Shown here: piece after piece, positions 19,528-31,752 of the stretch
How positions within the stretch are numbered: position 1 is the first letter of the stretch
Layout: every line of letters begins with the position of its first letter
Assembly (NCBI GenBank): GCA_963556495.2
Contig: OY747715.1
Span: 17,809,739-17,873,738, forward strand
Length of the DNA stretch: 64,000 nucleotides
Direction: 5' to 3'
Source: Valencia hispanica
Taxonomy: Eukaryota; Chordata; Actinopteri; Cyprinodontiformes; Valenciidae
Notes under the pieces: model-generated
Database searches by the model: none
Seen by the model: the letters and a program-made list of their open reading frames with translations, nothing else
What the model was told of the DNA's origin: nothing
Position numbers and translations under genes: made by a program

Positions 19528-20269
19528 TTAGGAGTAAGTGACACATGTCACCATGTGGATCCTCCACTGAGAGGCAGACAGACAGCTAATGTCAGCCGAT
19601 GTCTCGTTCTGACTAAGCAAATTCACCCACTTTTCGAAAACCGTACATATATCAGATCTCTGCATTTATACAAGGTCTTCCGCTGAGAGAAAGACAGGGA
19701 GACAGAGTAATTAAAGGACAGACAGAACCTCTATGTAACATTCACTTCAGCAGTAGTGTAAAACAATGAGCCGCTATGCTCTTCTATGGAAAATCTGAAG
19801 GCTTTTATTTTGAAAAGATTGAATCTAATGTTTAAAGTCCAGCATGGATGTTAGTTAAGGATGATTGAGTATCATATGTGTAAGGAAATTCTCCAAATGG
19901 TAATCTAATAATCTATCAGGTCTTAAATCCATGTCCAAATAGAGTTACAATGATTTTAAGGGACCTTTTGTTCTCCTCAGAAGCGCAGGTGGGCTGTTGC
20001 CAGACAACAGCAGGGCTGCCAGCTGTGTGTGTGTGAAACATGTGTCAGCTAATGTCTCTTTTTGATGAAGGCAATTCTGAAAACTGTACATGGTATTGAA
20101 AACCGTACATGGTATTAGTATCGAATTCTCGAAGCCTCAGTGAGAGTTATCTTTCGTCTCCAATCATGGAAAAGTACAATTCACTACCTCGTTCACAGTC
20201 CAAGAATGAGCGTGAGAGAGGGGATTTGCAACAACGCTCTGCTTCAAAAAAATCACAGAATCCTCCATG

Positions 20270-20585
20270 TTAAAGAGGCTATATGCAACTTTTCCCCCAA
20301 AATAAACGTAACAATAGCCTTTTTATTTGACCATTTATGACTCAAACATCTCCTGATGAGCATACTGGCACTTGTCAGCTCACAGTGGGTGCACCTATAA
20401 GGCTGCATCCAATTTTTTTCTATTTTCTGTCAGGTCCGATTTTCCCGCGCTGTCTGCGGATGTGACGTCAAGCGCGTTCATGTTAAATGTTTCAGATCAC
20501 TCTGCCACTACCGGTAGTCAGCACTTGCAAGCAGTTAAATGGATTGTGCAAATACAAGGAAGAGACCCAGGACAACTTTGACAGC
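20270..20585 (+). mobile_element. TTAA MITE, truncated copy
   Basis: It starts TTAAAGAGGCTATATGCAA and matches the complete copy at 24908-25405 for about 310 bp (tttgaccatttatgactcaa, tttcccgcgctgtctgcgga, atgttaaatgtttcagatca). The right third with the second inverted end is missing. Confidence 0.8.
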
Positions 20586-20736
20586 AATTGGAGTTACCAT
20601 GGCGATGTAATTTATGGAGGACTACGGGGATCACTAGAAAAGCAATACAGCATTTTGACGATGAGTGCTTAATTGTGAATTAAAAATATAGATTGCTAAA
20701 TATCATTTCAAATGCAACAATTAATCCATACAAAAA

Positions 20737-20960
<224 letters not shown>

Positions 20961-21232
20961 TAGTGGGGGTGCATGCTACGGTACGACCCCCCCATTAACA
21001 GAGAAAAATAAAGAGTCCAGTTTCGAGGTGAAAAATAATAGGTGCCTTCCATGCAATTGCTTCTCCCTGCATTGCTTTGGCAGGCCCTAATTACTCAAAA
21101 TATTTAATAACAAAAATCCACAAACTTGAACATATACATGGAGAAAAAGCTAAATATGTGCCTCTGCAAGTGCTGTTTATAATGGGGGATCTCTCACTTT
21201 AAGATGTAAATGTTGTTAATCATGTAAGGAGT
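20961..21232. other. Unassigned sequence
   Basis: No recognised element or coding signal. Confidence 0.35.
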
Positions 21233-22423
21233 ACAGTCACTGCTTGTTGTCTACAAAAATTAGATGGCAAATTTTCCAGTGTTTTTACTTTCGTGAGAAG
21301 GACTATTGCTGACATTAGTCTGGAAATGGTTAATACTCATCTCCAAAGCTTTGGGAAGCCAAAGTGAGTGGCCTTATCCACAAAATACTAAAACATTAAA
21401 ACAGTAATAAACTTTCCTAGTGGTGGTTGGTCTACCAAATTATTCTATAAGTGCATCAGTGACATATCCAGGCAGCTCACAAAAGAACCTGGAACATGTA
21501 CAAAATTGCAAACCTCTCCTGGGGCAGTTAACATATTTGTTAAAGATTCAACACTAAGAGAGAATCTAGGCAAAAAATGTCAACAATCGGAGAGTTCTAA
21601 AGAAAAAAAAACACTGCCACAGAAAACAAAACAACAAACAAATAAACATCTCAATTCCAAGACCTTTGTCTAATTTGGTTGACACCAAAGACAAATAGCT
21701 TTTTAATGGAAGTTTCCTTTCTGTTACATCTGGCATAAAACTAGCACAGTATTTCAGAAAAACAACATCATACTGATAACTAAATAGGATAGTGGTGGTG
21801 GTGTGACATTTTGGGGCTGCCTGTTGTTACAGGACATGGACAATTTGCTGTAATTGATGGATCTATAAATTTTGTTCCCTTTCTGAAATCCAGAAGAATT
21901 TGAGTGGCCATTATTTGATTATATGATGGCTCAAGAGCACTTGGATTAGATAGCAGAAGAATGATGTGAATCATACCAATAAGTTCACCTTTGAATAACC
22001 AAAAAAGCAAAAAAAAAAGATTTCAGAATGGCTTATTTAAAGTCCAAACTTAAATACCCTTAAAATGTTATGGGAATGACTTTAAAGTGTCGTTCATGCT
22101 TTAAACCTCTCCAGTGCAGCTGAATTTAAATAATTCTACAAAGAAGGTCATGTATTGCTTCATAGTGATGTAAAACACTCATTGTTAGTTATCACCATGC
22201 TTAATGACATTTGTCGCAGCCACGTTTGGCACAACCAGTTATAAGGTTTCAGGGACAGTAATTTTTTCCGCCTATGGTCAGGTTGGTTTGACTAGCCTTT
22301 TTCCTTGATCAATGTAATCATTTAAAAACTGCATTTTGTCTGATTTGCTTGATGATCTCAAACATTTAACTGTACAATAAACAATAACTGGAGAAATCTG
22401 TGTGATCTGTTTTAGAGCACTGT
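21233..22423 (+). mobile_element. Decayed Tc1-like element
   Basis: The left edge reads tacagtcactg and the right edge gagcactgta. The body keeps the order of a widespread fish Tc1 family: a GVTFWGC remnant of the G-W-G-C motif near 21805, then accaataagttcacctttga, a decayed catalytic 3' half, and an untranslated region with atttaaaaactgcattttgt near the end. Stops and indels are throughout and the DNA-binding region is not recognisable. Confidence 0.65.
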
Positions 22424-24379
22424 AATGACATTACAAAAAAATTAAGAAATTATTCCTTTGCCTCTTTGGGTGTAGTAAATAACTGTTTATTATCCAGATT
22501 GTTCTCAGACTTCACATTGGGGCTTTACCTCCATCTTGCAATATTAATATGTGACCATATTCCTCACCAAAGGAAAGTTTCCTTGTGAACCTCAATGTAG
22601 TTGCCATCTGCATTTGGATTTAGTCTTCAAGTAAATTTAGACAGGAATTGAAAGTCCCAGATAAGGGGTGGGTGCTTTAAACTGCTTAAAATGTTAAACA
22701 CTCATCTCATTAACCTAATATTTTGCATTGTCTCATGTACGGGATCTTTTATTACACTCCTTCAAAATGATGATAGTAAAACAAATAATAATAAAGGCGT
22801 ATTCCCCTTTGCAAAATGATAATCAGTAACATTGGCTCCAGTAGATTACCTAAAATTTTCCTCTCTGCACGCTCAGTAATATGTATGGTTTTATCTGATT
22901 GAACAGAACAGAGCGTTGTTGCTGCTCTGAATCCTAGAAATAGCTCGAAGACTGCTTCACAAAACCTAGACAGCAGGTTAAGTGAAGATTTTACAACTGT
23001 CCACAAAACTTTTATCCATGCCTCCATTTTACAAAGACAAAGCTACATAAATCAAAGCAGTTTTATTCTATACAGCTCAATTGCCATAGAACAAAGTAAG
23101 AGTAAACACTGATTGATTGTTGTGCATAACCATTTGAGTCAACAGATGCTCTGATTGAATACCAGATATGTACATTTTCATTCATACTACATTATGTCTT
23201 TGCTGGCTTGTAATGAAACAGCAACAGTCCAGTTTAGTTAAAGTAGAACATGGTAACATTGAGAAGGTGAACTTATGTTGCAATATAACTGTCTCTTACA
23301 CTTCGAGATGGTTTTAGCTCTGCTAACAAAACTGTAAGCAGAAGAGGGCATTATGCTGATGTTGACAGGTGTGTACTTGGCAATAACTTTTACAGATTAA
23401 TAACACGTCTTGTCAAGCAGTCTGTTTTATTTAATCATATAACACTTCGCAGAGTGAGCTTAGCTATATCTTTTTTTTTCAAATTGTTTTTCAAAAGTGT
23501 GTGTTGCTAAAAAGCATAATTGACTACATTGATTTGAACCCAGGACCGTCTTTAGATTCATAATAGTTTGAAACATGGCATTTTACACATTTCAACTTTT
23601 TTGGACTTGTTCTGGAACTGTCCTAACAACAAACCTCTACAGCTTTCCAAAACTACATCTTGCCATCTCTAACTTAACATTCCATCTTTTGTCATTTTCT
23701 TTTCCACAAAAAACAGTTTTTCAGTACTTTACTAATGTATTCATTTCATTGACAGGCAATTTCAATGAACTGTCTTTGTACATTATTAAACAGACATATC
23801 AATGCAGAAGTCAGTATTAGAACATGGATATTTGAGACTGTTAAGTTTCATTTTTTATCACGCCTTGACTAAAAACAGTGCCAGAGATGCACTCTGATGT
23901 AAACTTCCATAAAAAAGCTAATCAATAACAGCAATTACCAAGTTGTCCTGTATAGTCGAGTGATCAGAAAGGGCATCCGACAAAGGAGAGTGCTAGAATC
24001 TTGTGAAATGGAGATGGATGTTTTAAGCAATAGTTTTCTTGGTCAAAAAGAATAGTTAAGTGCTGTCTGCATGTGCAAAAAAAACTCTCATTTATTACTT
24101 CCTGCTGCTGAAAAGACTGCATGAATGCAAAAGTGTGAGCATGCATTTGGACAAGAAAGCTTCTGTTGCACATCAAAGTCTTGCTCCTGACCCTAATAAG
24201 CTGGTTGAAGTAGCTGAATGGTTGCAAAGGCTGCCAGTGACCTGCTAAAAGTCTCTATTTAGACCATCGCATATGGCCTCATTGGACCATATACTCACTT
24301 TGGAAGCAAGTATTTTAACAAACAAAATTTTTACTCTCACCCAGTTCTGTAAGCTATGGCCTCCTACCTAACTGTAAGG
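22424..24379. other. Unassigned AT-rich sequence
   Basis: About 2 kb with no recognised repeat family. A 91-codon minus-strand frame (22752-23027, starts MEAWIKVLWTVVKSSLNLLS) and an 81-codon plus-strand frame (23575-23820) show no domain; their composition fits chance. Confidence 0.35.
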
Positions 24380-24870
24380 GACTGCTGAAGTCTGTTTTAA
24401 CTATCACTGCGAAGGACATACAGAGGCTTTCAAAAGGGTGCATACCCCAATAATAATTTTATGTTTGTTTGTAAAAAACACAGAAAAACTGACCACAATA
24501 AATCAGTGACAAAAAGAACACAGTGAAAAAAACTAGACATTTTCCAAAGCTAATGAAAACAGAAGTAAAACTGGTCAGAAAGGCTGCTAAGAGGCTGTCC
24601 ATAACACTGACGAAGTTGCAGCAAGTCCCAACAAGTACTGGTGGTATACTACACTTGACAACTATCTGCTGTTAACAGTCAGAACTAATATCTTGTGGGA
24701 ACACATTAACAGTCTGAGGAAAGAGCTGAACTATTGGGATCACATTTCCAGAAGTTAGGTTTGGCACAAAAGCACCACTTAGAAACACCAAAAGAACACC
24801 ATACCCACAGTGAAACAAGGTTTACCTGCATCATGCTCTGGTGTCATTTTTGTTCGGATAGAATCTTATA
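24380..24870 (+). mobile_element. Decayed Tc1-like transposase fragment
   Basis: It includes agaacaccatacccacagtg and tgcatcatgctctggtgtc, which are degraded versions of the Tc1 catalytic region around the H-G-G-G / W-G-C motif. Upstream parts are hard to align by eye. It ends just before the MITE at 24908. Confidence 0.5.
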
Positions 24871-24907
24871 TTTCATTTATTTATGTTTTTTTTTTGTTTG
24901 TTTTTTG

Positions 24908-25405
24908 TTAAAGGGGCTATATGCAACTTTTTTTTTCAAAATAAATGTAACAATACCCTTTTTATTTGACCATTTATGACTCAAACATCTCCTGATGAGC
25001 ATACTGACACCTTGTCAGCTCACAGTGGATGCACCTACAAGCCTGTATCCAATTTTTTCTATTTTCTGTCGGGTCAGATTTTCCCGCGCTGTCTGCGGAT
25101 GTGATGTCAAGAGCGTTCATGTTAAATGTTTCAGATCACTCTGCCACCACCGCTAGTCAGCGGTTCAGTGGATTGTGCGAATACACAGAAGAGACCAAGG
25201 ACAACTTTTACACCAATAGTAACTCCACATAAGTCTAAAAAAGTTAAACCCCTGACAAGTGCCCGAAAAAGATCGAAGATTGAGAGCGACCGGCGTAGGA
25301 GCACGCGCTGCGAGAGCGAGGCAGAAAGGAAGATCAGTTCAATTTTTTGGCCACAAGTGTCAGTCACGAGTTTAAATTTCAGATAATTGCATACAGCCCC
25401 TTTAA
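24908..25405 (+). mobile_element. Complete TTAA MITE (498 bp)
   Basis: It starts TTAAAGGGGCTATATGCAA and ends TTGCATACAGCCCCTTTAA, with TTAA at both edges and inverted ends of about 16 bp. The plus strand reads SRAFMLNVSDHSATTASQRF and then a basic KRSKIESDRRRSTRCESEAE stretch in another frame, so part of it may once have coded. The transposase that moves it is not in the window; the TTAA target suggests a piggyBac or Kolobok-type enzyme. Confidence 0.85.
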
Positions 25406-26619
25406 GGTGGTTGAAGTTATAAACTGTTGCAAATACCAATCAGACACAAAACAGCCATGCTTACTAAAAAAGCTGATGAGGAAAATATATCTTATTTTTT
25501 AGCATCACTTTAAGCAGAGTGTAACTAGAAAATACATAAAAGACATAAGTAAAATGCTATAATAGACCAGCCAGAGTCCAACTAAAGTGGAGTCCTTACT
25601 ATATGAGTGATTTGGAGAACTTTTGAAAGGAAGAGTAGGCAAAAATCACAATTTCAAGATGTGGCATCCTGATTGACACTGAATGCTGAAATTGAAAAGG
25701 TGATTTAACAAACTTTATGTTTGGGGGGCACTCAAAAATGTTTATTTCAGTTGTTCGAGACCTAAGAAAAAAATCAATCCACATTAAAATTTGTGGTCAT
25801 AATGTGATTTATAACATGTCTAATTGGCTTACTTTGCCATCAGGTTCCCAAAAATGATTAGATTTTCATCTTTTCGTATTTGTCATTTTTGTGCTGACAC
25901 TCAAACAGACTCGTGCGCCCTTGTCAGAATTGCTTTATAACACCCAATTCAGTATTTTCTGAAGCTGTGGGATAGCCATTAAATCCGATCTTTTATTGTG
26001 GGACAACCTTTTAGAAGTGCAACAAAATATCTCTGCTTCCCAGGGAGCTTGATCTGCCCTAATGGGGCTTGTCTGGCTTTACAGAAGGGTTCGATTTCTG
26101 AGAATATCTTCCTCAATAGCAAGTGGCCCTGTAGAACGACTTCTACTTCCACTGAGGGCAATGTGGGTCAAACAATGACCAGAAATCTTTGTGTTTTGAG
26201 GCTTAAGTATCACAGGTGCCTGGTAACCCTTAGACATTTGCGCGAAGCCCTGGAGGAAGAAACTGTAGACTCTGCCTGATTGTAAAATCGCTGAATCAGC
26301 TAAGCAGCTCTTGCTGCTTCTTTGTTATTCAGATTAAATCGAAAAAAAAATGTTTGAATACCAAAGCACATGCTGTTCAGCTGTGAACATTTTCCTTTGC
26401 TTTGCTGTACACTGTAATCGCACAGACTCCATGCAAACACCTGGATTTTCAATGGTCTCCTGTTGTGAAGATAATTGAAAGTGCAGTTGCGAAAGTTAAA
26501 AATAGTAATATCGAAGATTAAAAAATGTAGGACAAAGTGAAAGCATATCTTAAATTTGATGCATTTACAGGGGTTTTACCTATCTTGCTTCCCTTTATTA
26601 CATGTAATAGCAGAATTTT
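25406..26619. other. Unassigned sequence with a GC-richer island
   Basis: 25979-26280 is GC-richer than its surroundings and open on both strands (93 codons plus, 60 codons minus), but no domain is recognised on either strand. It may be a remnant of an unknown element. Confidence 0.35.
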
Positions 26620-27300
26620 TGATTAATAGCATGCCTTGAAAAAGTTTTAATACTGTTTAAACTTTGTTACGTTTCGTTGCACTACAACCACAAACGTTTA
26701 TGTATTTTTCTCTCATTTTTTTTTAATTATCAACCAAAAAAAGGAGTGCATTTTGTGGAGTGGATGAACAATGATGTATTGTTTTTTTTCAAAGTGCTTA
26801 TAAATGAAAATCTAAAAAGTGTGGTGTGCATTTGTATTCATCCCCTCTGAGTCAAAAAGGTGATTTGTTGAACAACCTTTCCCAGCAATCACAAGTTAAA
26901 TTCATTGGGGGATGAAGGATTGTGTTTTTTATGTTTGTTTGTTTGTTTGTTTGTTTTCCAAATCTCCCTTTCAGAATATCTTAAACTTAGAATTGGATAA
27001 GGAGTGTTTGTGAACACTTTCAAATCTTGCTACAGAGTTTAAAATACATTTTTATCTGGTGTCTGACCAGTTTTAAAATTGACATCCTTTGATCCAAAAC
27101 TTAATCTAGATTTTCTCTTTGCCAAGTATATGATGGATAAATAGTCCTACTTCAGTTGTTCAAAACTTGAGATGGGTTTTTTTAATAACCAAATACTGCA
27201 CAACTGCACAATTTTATCCCTGACCTGTTTGGTATGTTCTCTGGTCTTCATGATGAAATTTGGATTCACTAATGTTTTCAAATAATCTTCCAAGGCTGTG
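26620..27300 (-). mobile_element. Decayed Tc1-like element, minus strand
   Basis: The left edge has cttgaaaaagttttaatac with aaccacaaacgtttatgtat and gtgtggtgtgcatttgtatt just inside, as in a widespread fish Tc1 family. Further in, tttatccctgacctgtttgg and tctggtcttcatgatgaaat are the reverse of its leader and DNA-binding region. The catalytic half has been deleted, leaving about 680 bp. Confidence 0.7.
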
Positions 27301-27860
27301 ACTATAAGCCACTACTTTTTTCATACACTTTGGACCCTGCGTCCTATACAACGACACGGCTAATTTACAGATTTTTACTGGCTAAAAGCGTCCAAAGGGC
27401 ACTATAGTAGGAAGCGCAAAAGTGAGACAGACAAGTGGGGAAAGATTATGTGCCGAAGAAGACACTAGTTTTGATTTTCAACTGGCATTTTGCACATCAT
27501 GCACACACCCTCATGAAAAACACAAATAATTGCATATGATGCAGCTTTAAAATTAAAGGCAATTGAGCTGGCTGTCCTGCGATGGACTGGCGACCTGTCC
27601 AGGGTGTACCCTGCCTTTTGCCCCGTGACTGCTGGAGATAGGCACCAGCCACCACCCAAACCCCCCGCGACCCTGCATAGGATGGAAGGGTACAGAAAAT
27701 GAATGGATGGATGGATGAGCTGGCCATCAAAGAAGGAACTACAACTACTGCATGTAAGCTTAGCATCAATGAATCGATGGTGAGACATTGGCTTAAGTGA
27801 GCAAGAGGAAGATGAAGATGGTGACCAAGGCATACTTCTTTTAGGCTAAAGTATGTTTTA
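27301..27860 (+). mobile_element. pogo/Tigger-like fragment with HTH, split by a SINE
   Basis: Around the SINE the plus strand reads DAALKLKAIEL and, after removal of the SINE, AIKEGTTTTACKLSINESMV and RHWLK, then a stop. The pattern of a helix, a short turn, and a N-E-S-M-V-R-x-W second helix matches the Brinker/CENP-B-type HTH at the start of pogo-like transposases. Upstream, ggaccctgcgtcctatac and acacggctaatttacag resemble a fish repeat end. Family is inferred from the HTH only. Confidence 0.5.
27573..27715 (+). mobile_element. SINE, 5'-truncated, with 9-bp TSD
   Basis: Matches the 3' part of the SINE at 1922-2307 (gcgatggactggcgacctgt onward) and ends in (ATGG)n. Direct repeats tgagctggc flank it at 27564-27572 and 27716-27724. 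It interrupts the HTH codons of the pogo-like fragment. Confidence 0.88.
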
Positions 27861-28387
27861 TTTTCTAGCAGAGCAGAATTTGAAAGAAAAGCATGTCTTA
27901 AACTAGAACTAGAACACATCTTAAACTAGAAAAGCCCTCAGAGCGCAGAGCTACGCCAGGGCTACCCATTCCCCCTCATTCTAACTTTCAGTACTTTTCC
28001 AATAAAATGTCTCTTAATGAGACGCACGGCTGTGTTCGTGTTGTCGCTGCGGTCTTACATCTCATTTTGAGATTACAATGCACACCCCTGATAATTTGGT
28101 GCAGACGCGCATACAGGTAACTGATTAAATTAATTAATAATAAAAAGATTCCCATGAAGGCGTCTGAGAATCATCTTAGACCGGGACACTACTCAATATA
28201 TCTCGCAAACCGGGAGGCTTTGGAACGCGGCTGTTACTGGTGTGGCTGGTCAAAGAAGCGCTTCAAAGAGCCTATTGTCGCGCCAACCACCCGTGCAAAA
28301 GGAACGCATGCTACAGCATTTTCTGCTGCTGGAGCAATGGGAAGCTGGGTTCAGAGAGTCTTTCAGACTTCTGATCACTTCACTTAG
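27861..28387. other. Unassigned sequence with a 77-codon ORF
   Basis: 28154-28387 is open and GC-richer (REALERGCYWCGWSKKRFKE is part of it) and runs into the hAT fragment. It may be the upstream part of the same broken transposase in another frame, but I cannot align it. Confidence 0.3.
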
Positions 28388-28500
28388 AGAAATGTTCTCT
28401 GATTGCAAAGCTTTGGCTGAAGTGGAGCTTGTAGTTCCAGGGTCTAGTGTAGCAGCGGAGCATGGATTCAGCCTCTAGAACAGGGGTTTCCAACATGAGG
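28388..28500 (+). pseudogene. hAT transposase C-terminal fragment and adjacent hAT-type end
   Basis: The frame EMFSDCKALAEVELVVPGSS then VAAEHGFSL matches the C-terminal dimerisation region of hAT transposases, whose hallmark is a V-P-x-S-S-V-A-A-E-R-G-F-S-like motif. At 28481 caggggtttccaac resembles a hAT terminal repeat. The orientation of that end does not fit a simple single element, so two hAT pieces may be joined. Confidence 0.55.
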
Positions 28501-28561
28501 TCCATGAGCCCCCAAGGTGGTCATCAGAGATTGCAGGTGTCTGCACAATTTTGCCTCTATA

Positions 28562-28565
<4 letters not shown>

Positions 28566-28630
<65 letters not shown>
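28566..28630 (+). repeat. (AT)n microsatellite
   Basis: About 65 bases of AT alternation. Confidence 0.95.
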
Positions 28631-29992
28631 GAAATATTTTGTACACCTGGTGACGGAGAAGGAAAGAATATGGATAGATACTGATCAATTGCATCATTAA
28701 CCCTGTTGTAATGAGATAAGCTAATTAAAAATATACAAAATATGAAAATAAAATAAACTGTGTTTGTAAGGACACACCTGATGACCTAAAAATGTTGATT
28801 TTTTTAGTGTAGCTGACTCTGGCTGCCCTTGATACAAACCACTTCACAGTCCAGTGGTATAGACTCAGGCAAATGCACCATCACATCACTATAGGCAGCT
28901 AGTCATTATATCTTGAAACATGTAATTGTCAGGTTGTGCAAATCAGACTCAAATCCAGGCGAGCAGGTTGGTGGTGAAAGCATAACTTTGGTGTGGAAAA
29001 GGTGGCAGCAGAACAATTTACAGTACCTGTGACCAGGTTGGCAGGATGACAGCGGACTGAGAAAGCTGGGCGAAGACGTATGGAGTGACGTCAGGAAAGG
29101 AGACGAGGAAGACACGGGAGAGACGGCAAGGAACGGCAGGGACACTGAGGTATTTAAGAGCTGGGAAACAATGGGAAGACTAATGAAGGAAAACAGGAAA
29201 CAGCTGACAATTAACAGGCAACAAGAGGAGGCAGCGAGTGACACAGACAGGGAGGAAGTGAACCTATAGAAGGCTAACCAAATAACACTAGGAACCCAAG
29301 CAAATAAATAAGGAATGAACACAAACTTGAGGAACAAAACAACAGAGCACCTGGGGGAAAAGAGGGTGAGAAAATGTAGTGGAAGGAAAAACTCAAACTC
29401 AAGGCCCAAACACCCATGGAACCTCAGAGTGTTAATGCTCAGTACTCCACATATGGTTCTTTAATGTATTTACAGTGCTTTAAAATGCATTCATTTTAAT
29501 GGACAGATACGCAGCTGAAACAGGTGGCCTAGTGTATCCCATTTTTTTCAATATTAAAATTTTTATATAACATTATAGTGATTATGGCCTTTAGTAAAAG
29601 TGTTTTTGGGGGAGGTGTAGTGATGAGGTGCAGCTTAATCTTTAGTCTTTAATGTCATTATTTTACTAATGTAAGCATTTTTGATTTAAACAGATTAAAG
29701 CAGCTCAAATTAGTGAAGAATTAGGTGGAATCCCCCTTTAGCCATTTGCCAATTCAGACTACAATCGGATGCCAAATTCAGCTTCGTATCACCCTATTTA
29801 TGCTATTCTGAGAGGTCTCCCTGTTCTAATAAATGGACAGCAAATAAATATTTATCACAGATGGCTTTAATGTTATGTGTTTGGAGGAACTTTTCATACG
29901 TTTTAGCTATTTAATCCCCTCTGAATTGTTGCGCATGTGCATTACAATCTCAAAGTTTTAGCCCTGCGTCCTCTGGTACAAAATCACTTCTC
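28631..29992. other. Unassigned sequence, partly GC-richer
   Basis: 28906-29410 has higher GC and a purine-rich plus strand with phrases such as gaggtatttaagagctggg and aaacagctgacaattaac, which recall LTR or SINE leaders of fish, but no terminal repeat or PBS was found. The 167-codon minus-strand frame there is Ser/Leu/Phe-rich, as expected from purine-rich DNA. The rest is AT-rich and unassigned. Confidence 0.35.
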
Positions 29993-30110
29993 ACGCACAC
30001 TAGTATGAACCTCTCATTAACACTAGTATAATCTCACACATACACAAGTATTTGCTCTCATTTGCACTAGTATTACCCCACACATATAATTGTATGAACC
30101 CTAAGAGCTT
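29993..30110 (+). repeat. Minisatellite, about 22-bp unit, five copies
   Basis: Repeats of the pattern cacactagtatgaacctct recur at about 22-base steps (taacactagtataatctc, tacacaagtatttgctct, tgcactagtattacccc). Units are diverged. Confidence 0.7.
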
Positions 30111-30299
30111 GTGTGTGCATCCTTTTTGGTATATGTCAGTGAAATTTCAGTGGTATATATGTGTGATTTTATTAATTTTGAAAATACGAGAAAATGTTGC
30201 TAATGGTTTATGCAAGGCTTTTATTGGTGTGGGTGAGAGTAAAACTGGGATTATGTCCGATATGGCACCTCATATATATGCTCTGTCTTCTCAAACCCC

Positions 30300-30722
30300 C
30301 AGTAAGTCATGCCAAATGACGGCTCACACTAAGACAGATTCTGCTTGAAGTTTCTTCCTGTTAAAAGGGAATTTTCTTTTCCGCTGTTGCTGCATGCATG
30401 CTCAGTATGAGTGAGTACTACAAACTCAATTACACAACACAAGTGACAGTCCACTGTCTTTATATGATTGTACAGGAGTTGTGAAGGCTTCAAGACAGTG
30501 ATTCAATGCAATCTGCTGACCTTCCTTAGAAAACTTTTCAACCATTTTTAACAATAAACAACTTGACTGCATTGTTTGATAATTAGGATACATTTGGAAT
30601 ATATGTAACTGATCTGGAATCTTTCTGCATGATTTGAATGATTTTACTTACTTTTTTGCTGTGTTCTAAAGTGCCTTGACATTATGTGTTGTAAATTGGT
30701 TCTATATAAATAAACTGAATGG
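30300..30722 (+). mobile_element. Rex1-type LINE 3' end (3' UTR only)
   Basis: The order of gaagtttcttcctgttaaaa, a middle with atttggaatatatgtaactg and tttctgcatgatttgaatga, then taaagtgccttgacattatg and ctatataaataaactgaatg is that of the 3' UTR of Rex1/Babar-type fish LINEs. No ORF2 sequence is attached. It ends in a degraded GAATG/GAATTG tail. Confidence 0.7.
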
Positions 30723-31680
30723 AATAGAACAAGAAAAGAGATTTCTGAGAGGACTGGAAATCAATGAAGTACTTATTCAAGGCATTAAAAATTCTTCTTT
30801 TATTTTGCAAAGTTTGAAATAAATACTCTAACCATATACTACAGACAACAGGAGTGATAACTTCTGAACTAAAAGAGGAATTATGATTGTTATATAACTT
30901 GTCTAAAATTTACCTTTGTGGGATCAAACCCAGGAAATAGAGTAAGAATACCCTGAATAGAAAATTATTAAATACATCACTGACTGTTTAGACAGATGGA
31001 GAGGAAATATAGAATTCTGGTGATCCTGTATAGCTGATAGCTGATCTGGTATGGAGAAAATTATGTACATAAACAGTGTTACATAATTTTGTTTCTATTA
31101 ACCTTGTTCAATAAAATACTATTACTAAAACACAGAACATGTAACAATTTAGAGCCTGACAATGAACAGAACCCACCAACCATAAGATTTTAAGGGGGCA
31201 ACCTAAAGGTCAACTAGACAGATGAACAGATCACTGAGATTTCTTTAGAGGGTGACTTTGCAGTGGATGTGTCCTGTGCGGACATCAATGCCAAATAGGC
31301 TAAGAGGAAGAATGACCTGGCAGTTGGGCAGGCCACCCACAAAGGATAACCTAGCAACCCAATCTGGGTGAGGCTGCTTGGTAAGACAGCCTGGCTCTCA
31401 GACATACATGACATCCCCTTGCAGTGGTGTGCTCTGTCTTGACCTGGTGCAGTCTTATTTTTTCCTCCGTCAACATGGGAAATAGTTAGGAATTTTATCT
31501 CCTTCGGTCATCACACACAGCAGAATGACAGCTTGGACTCTAGAGGGGGGATGTTACTCTTCACAGCACATAACCATAGCACCCTGCATGTTTGATCTGT
31601 CAAAAAAATTTTAAAGTTTAAAAATCTAAATCCCAACCCAGAAACAAAACAAAACGATTGGCTATTAAAAAAAAACAACA

Positions 31681-31687
<7 letters not shown>
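30723..31687. other. Unassigned sequence
   Basis: No recognised repeat family or gene. A GC-richer stretch at 31200-31560 has short frames without a motif. Confidence 0.35.
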
Positions 31688-31727
<40 letters not shown>

Positions 31728-31752
31728 TATATATATATATATACATATATAC
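31688..31752 (+). repeat. (AT)n microsatellite
   Basis: AT alternation with single interruptions, abutting the 3' tail of the Rex3 copy. Confidence 0.93.

Larger units (their letters stand above)
17440..20115 (+). repeat. Tandem duplication, period about 480 bp, split by a Harbinger element
   Basis: 17580-17860 and 19720-20020 share long matches (acagacagaacctctatgta, aaagtccagcatggatg, aaattctccaaatggtaat). When 17874-19527 is removed the two copies lie head to tail. Divergence between the units is visible, so the duplication predates the Harbinger insertion, whose inverted repeats are still perfect. Confidence 0.75.

Noticed and set aside
25979..26279. Overlapping open frames on both strands in a GC-richer island
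   Set aside because: No domain on either strand and no splice sites of note; open frames follow from GC content. Left as unassigned.
28906..29409. 167-codon minus-strand hydrophobic frame that looks like a membrane protein
   Set aside because: The DNA is purine-rich on the plus strand, which yields Ser/Leu/Phe-rich frames by composition. There is no conserved motif.
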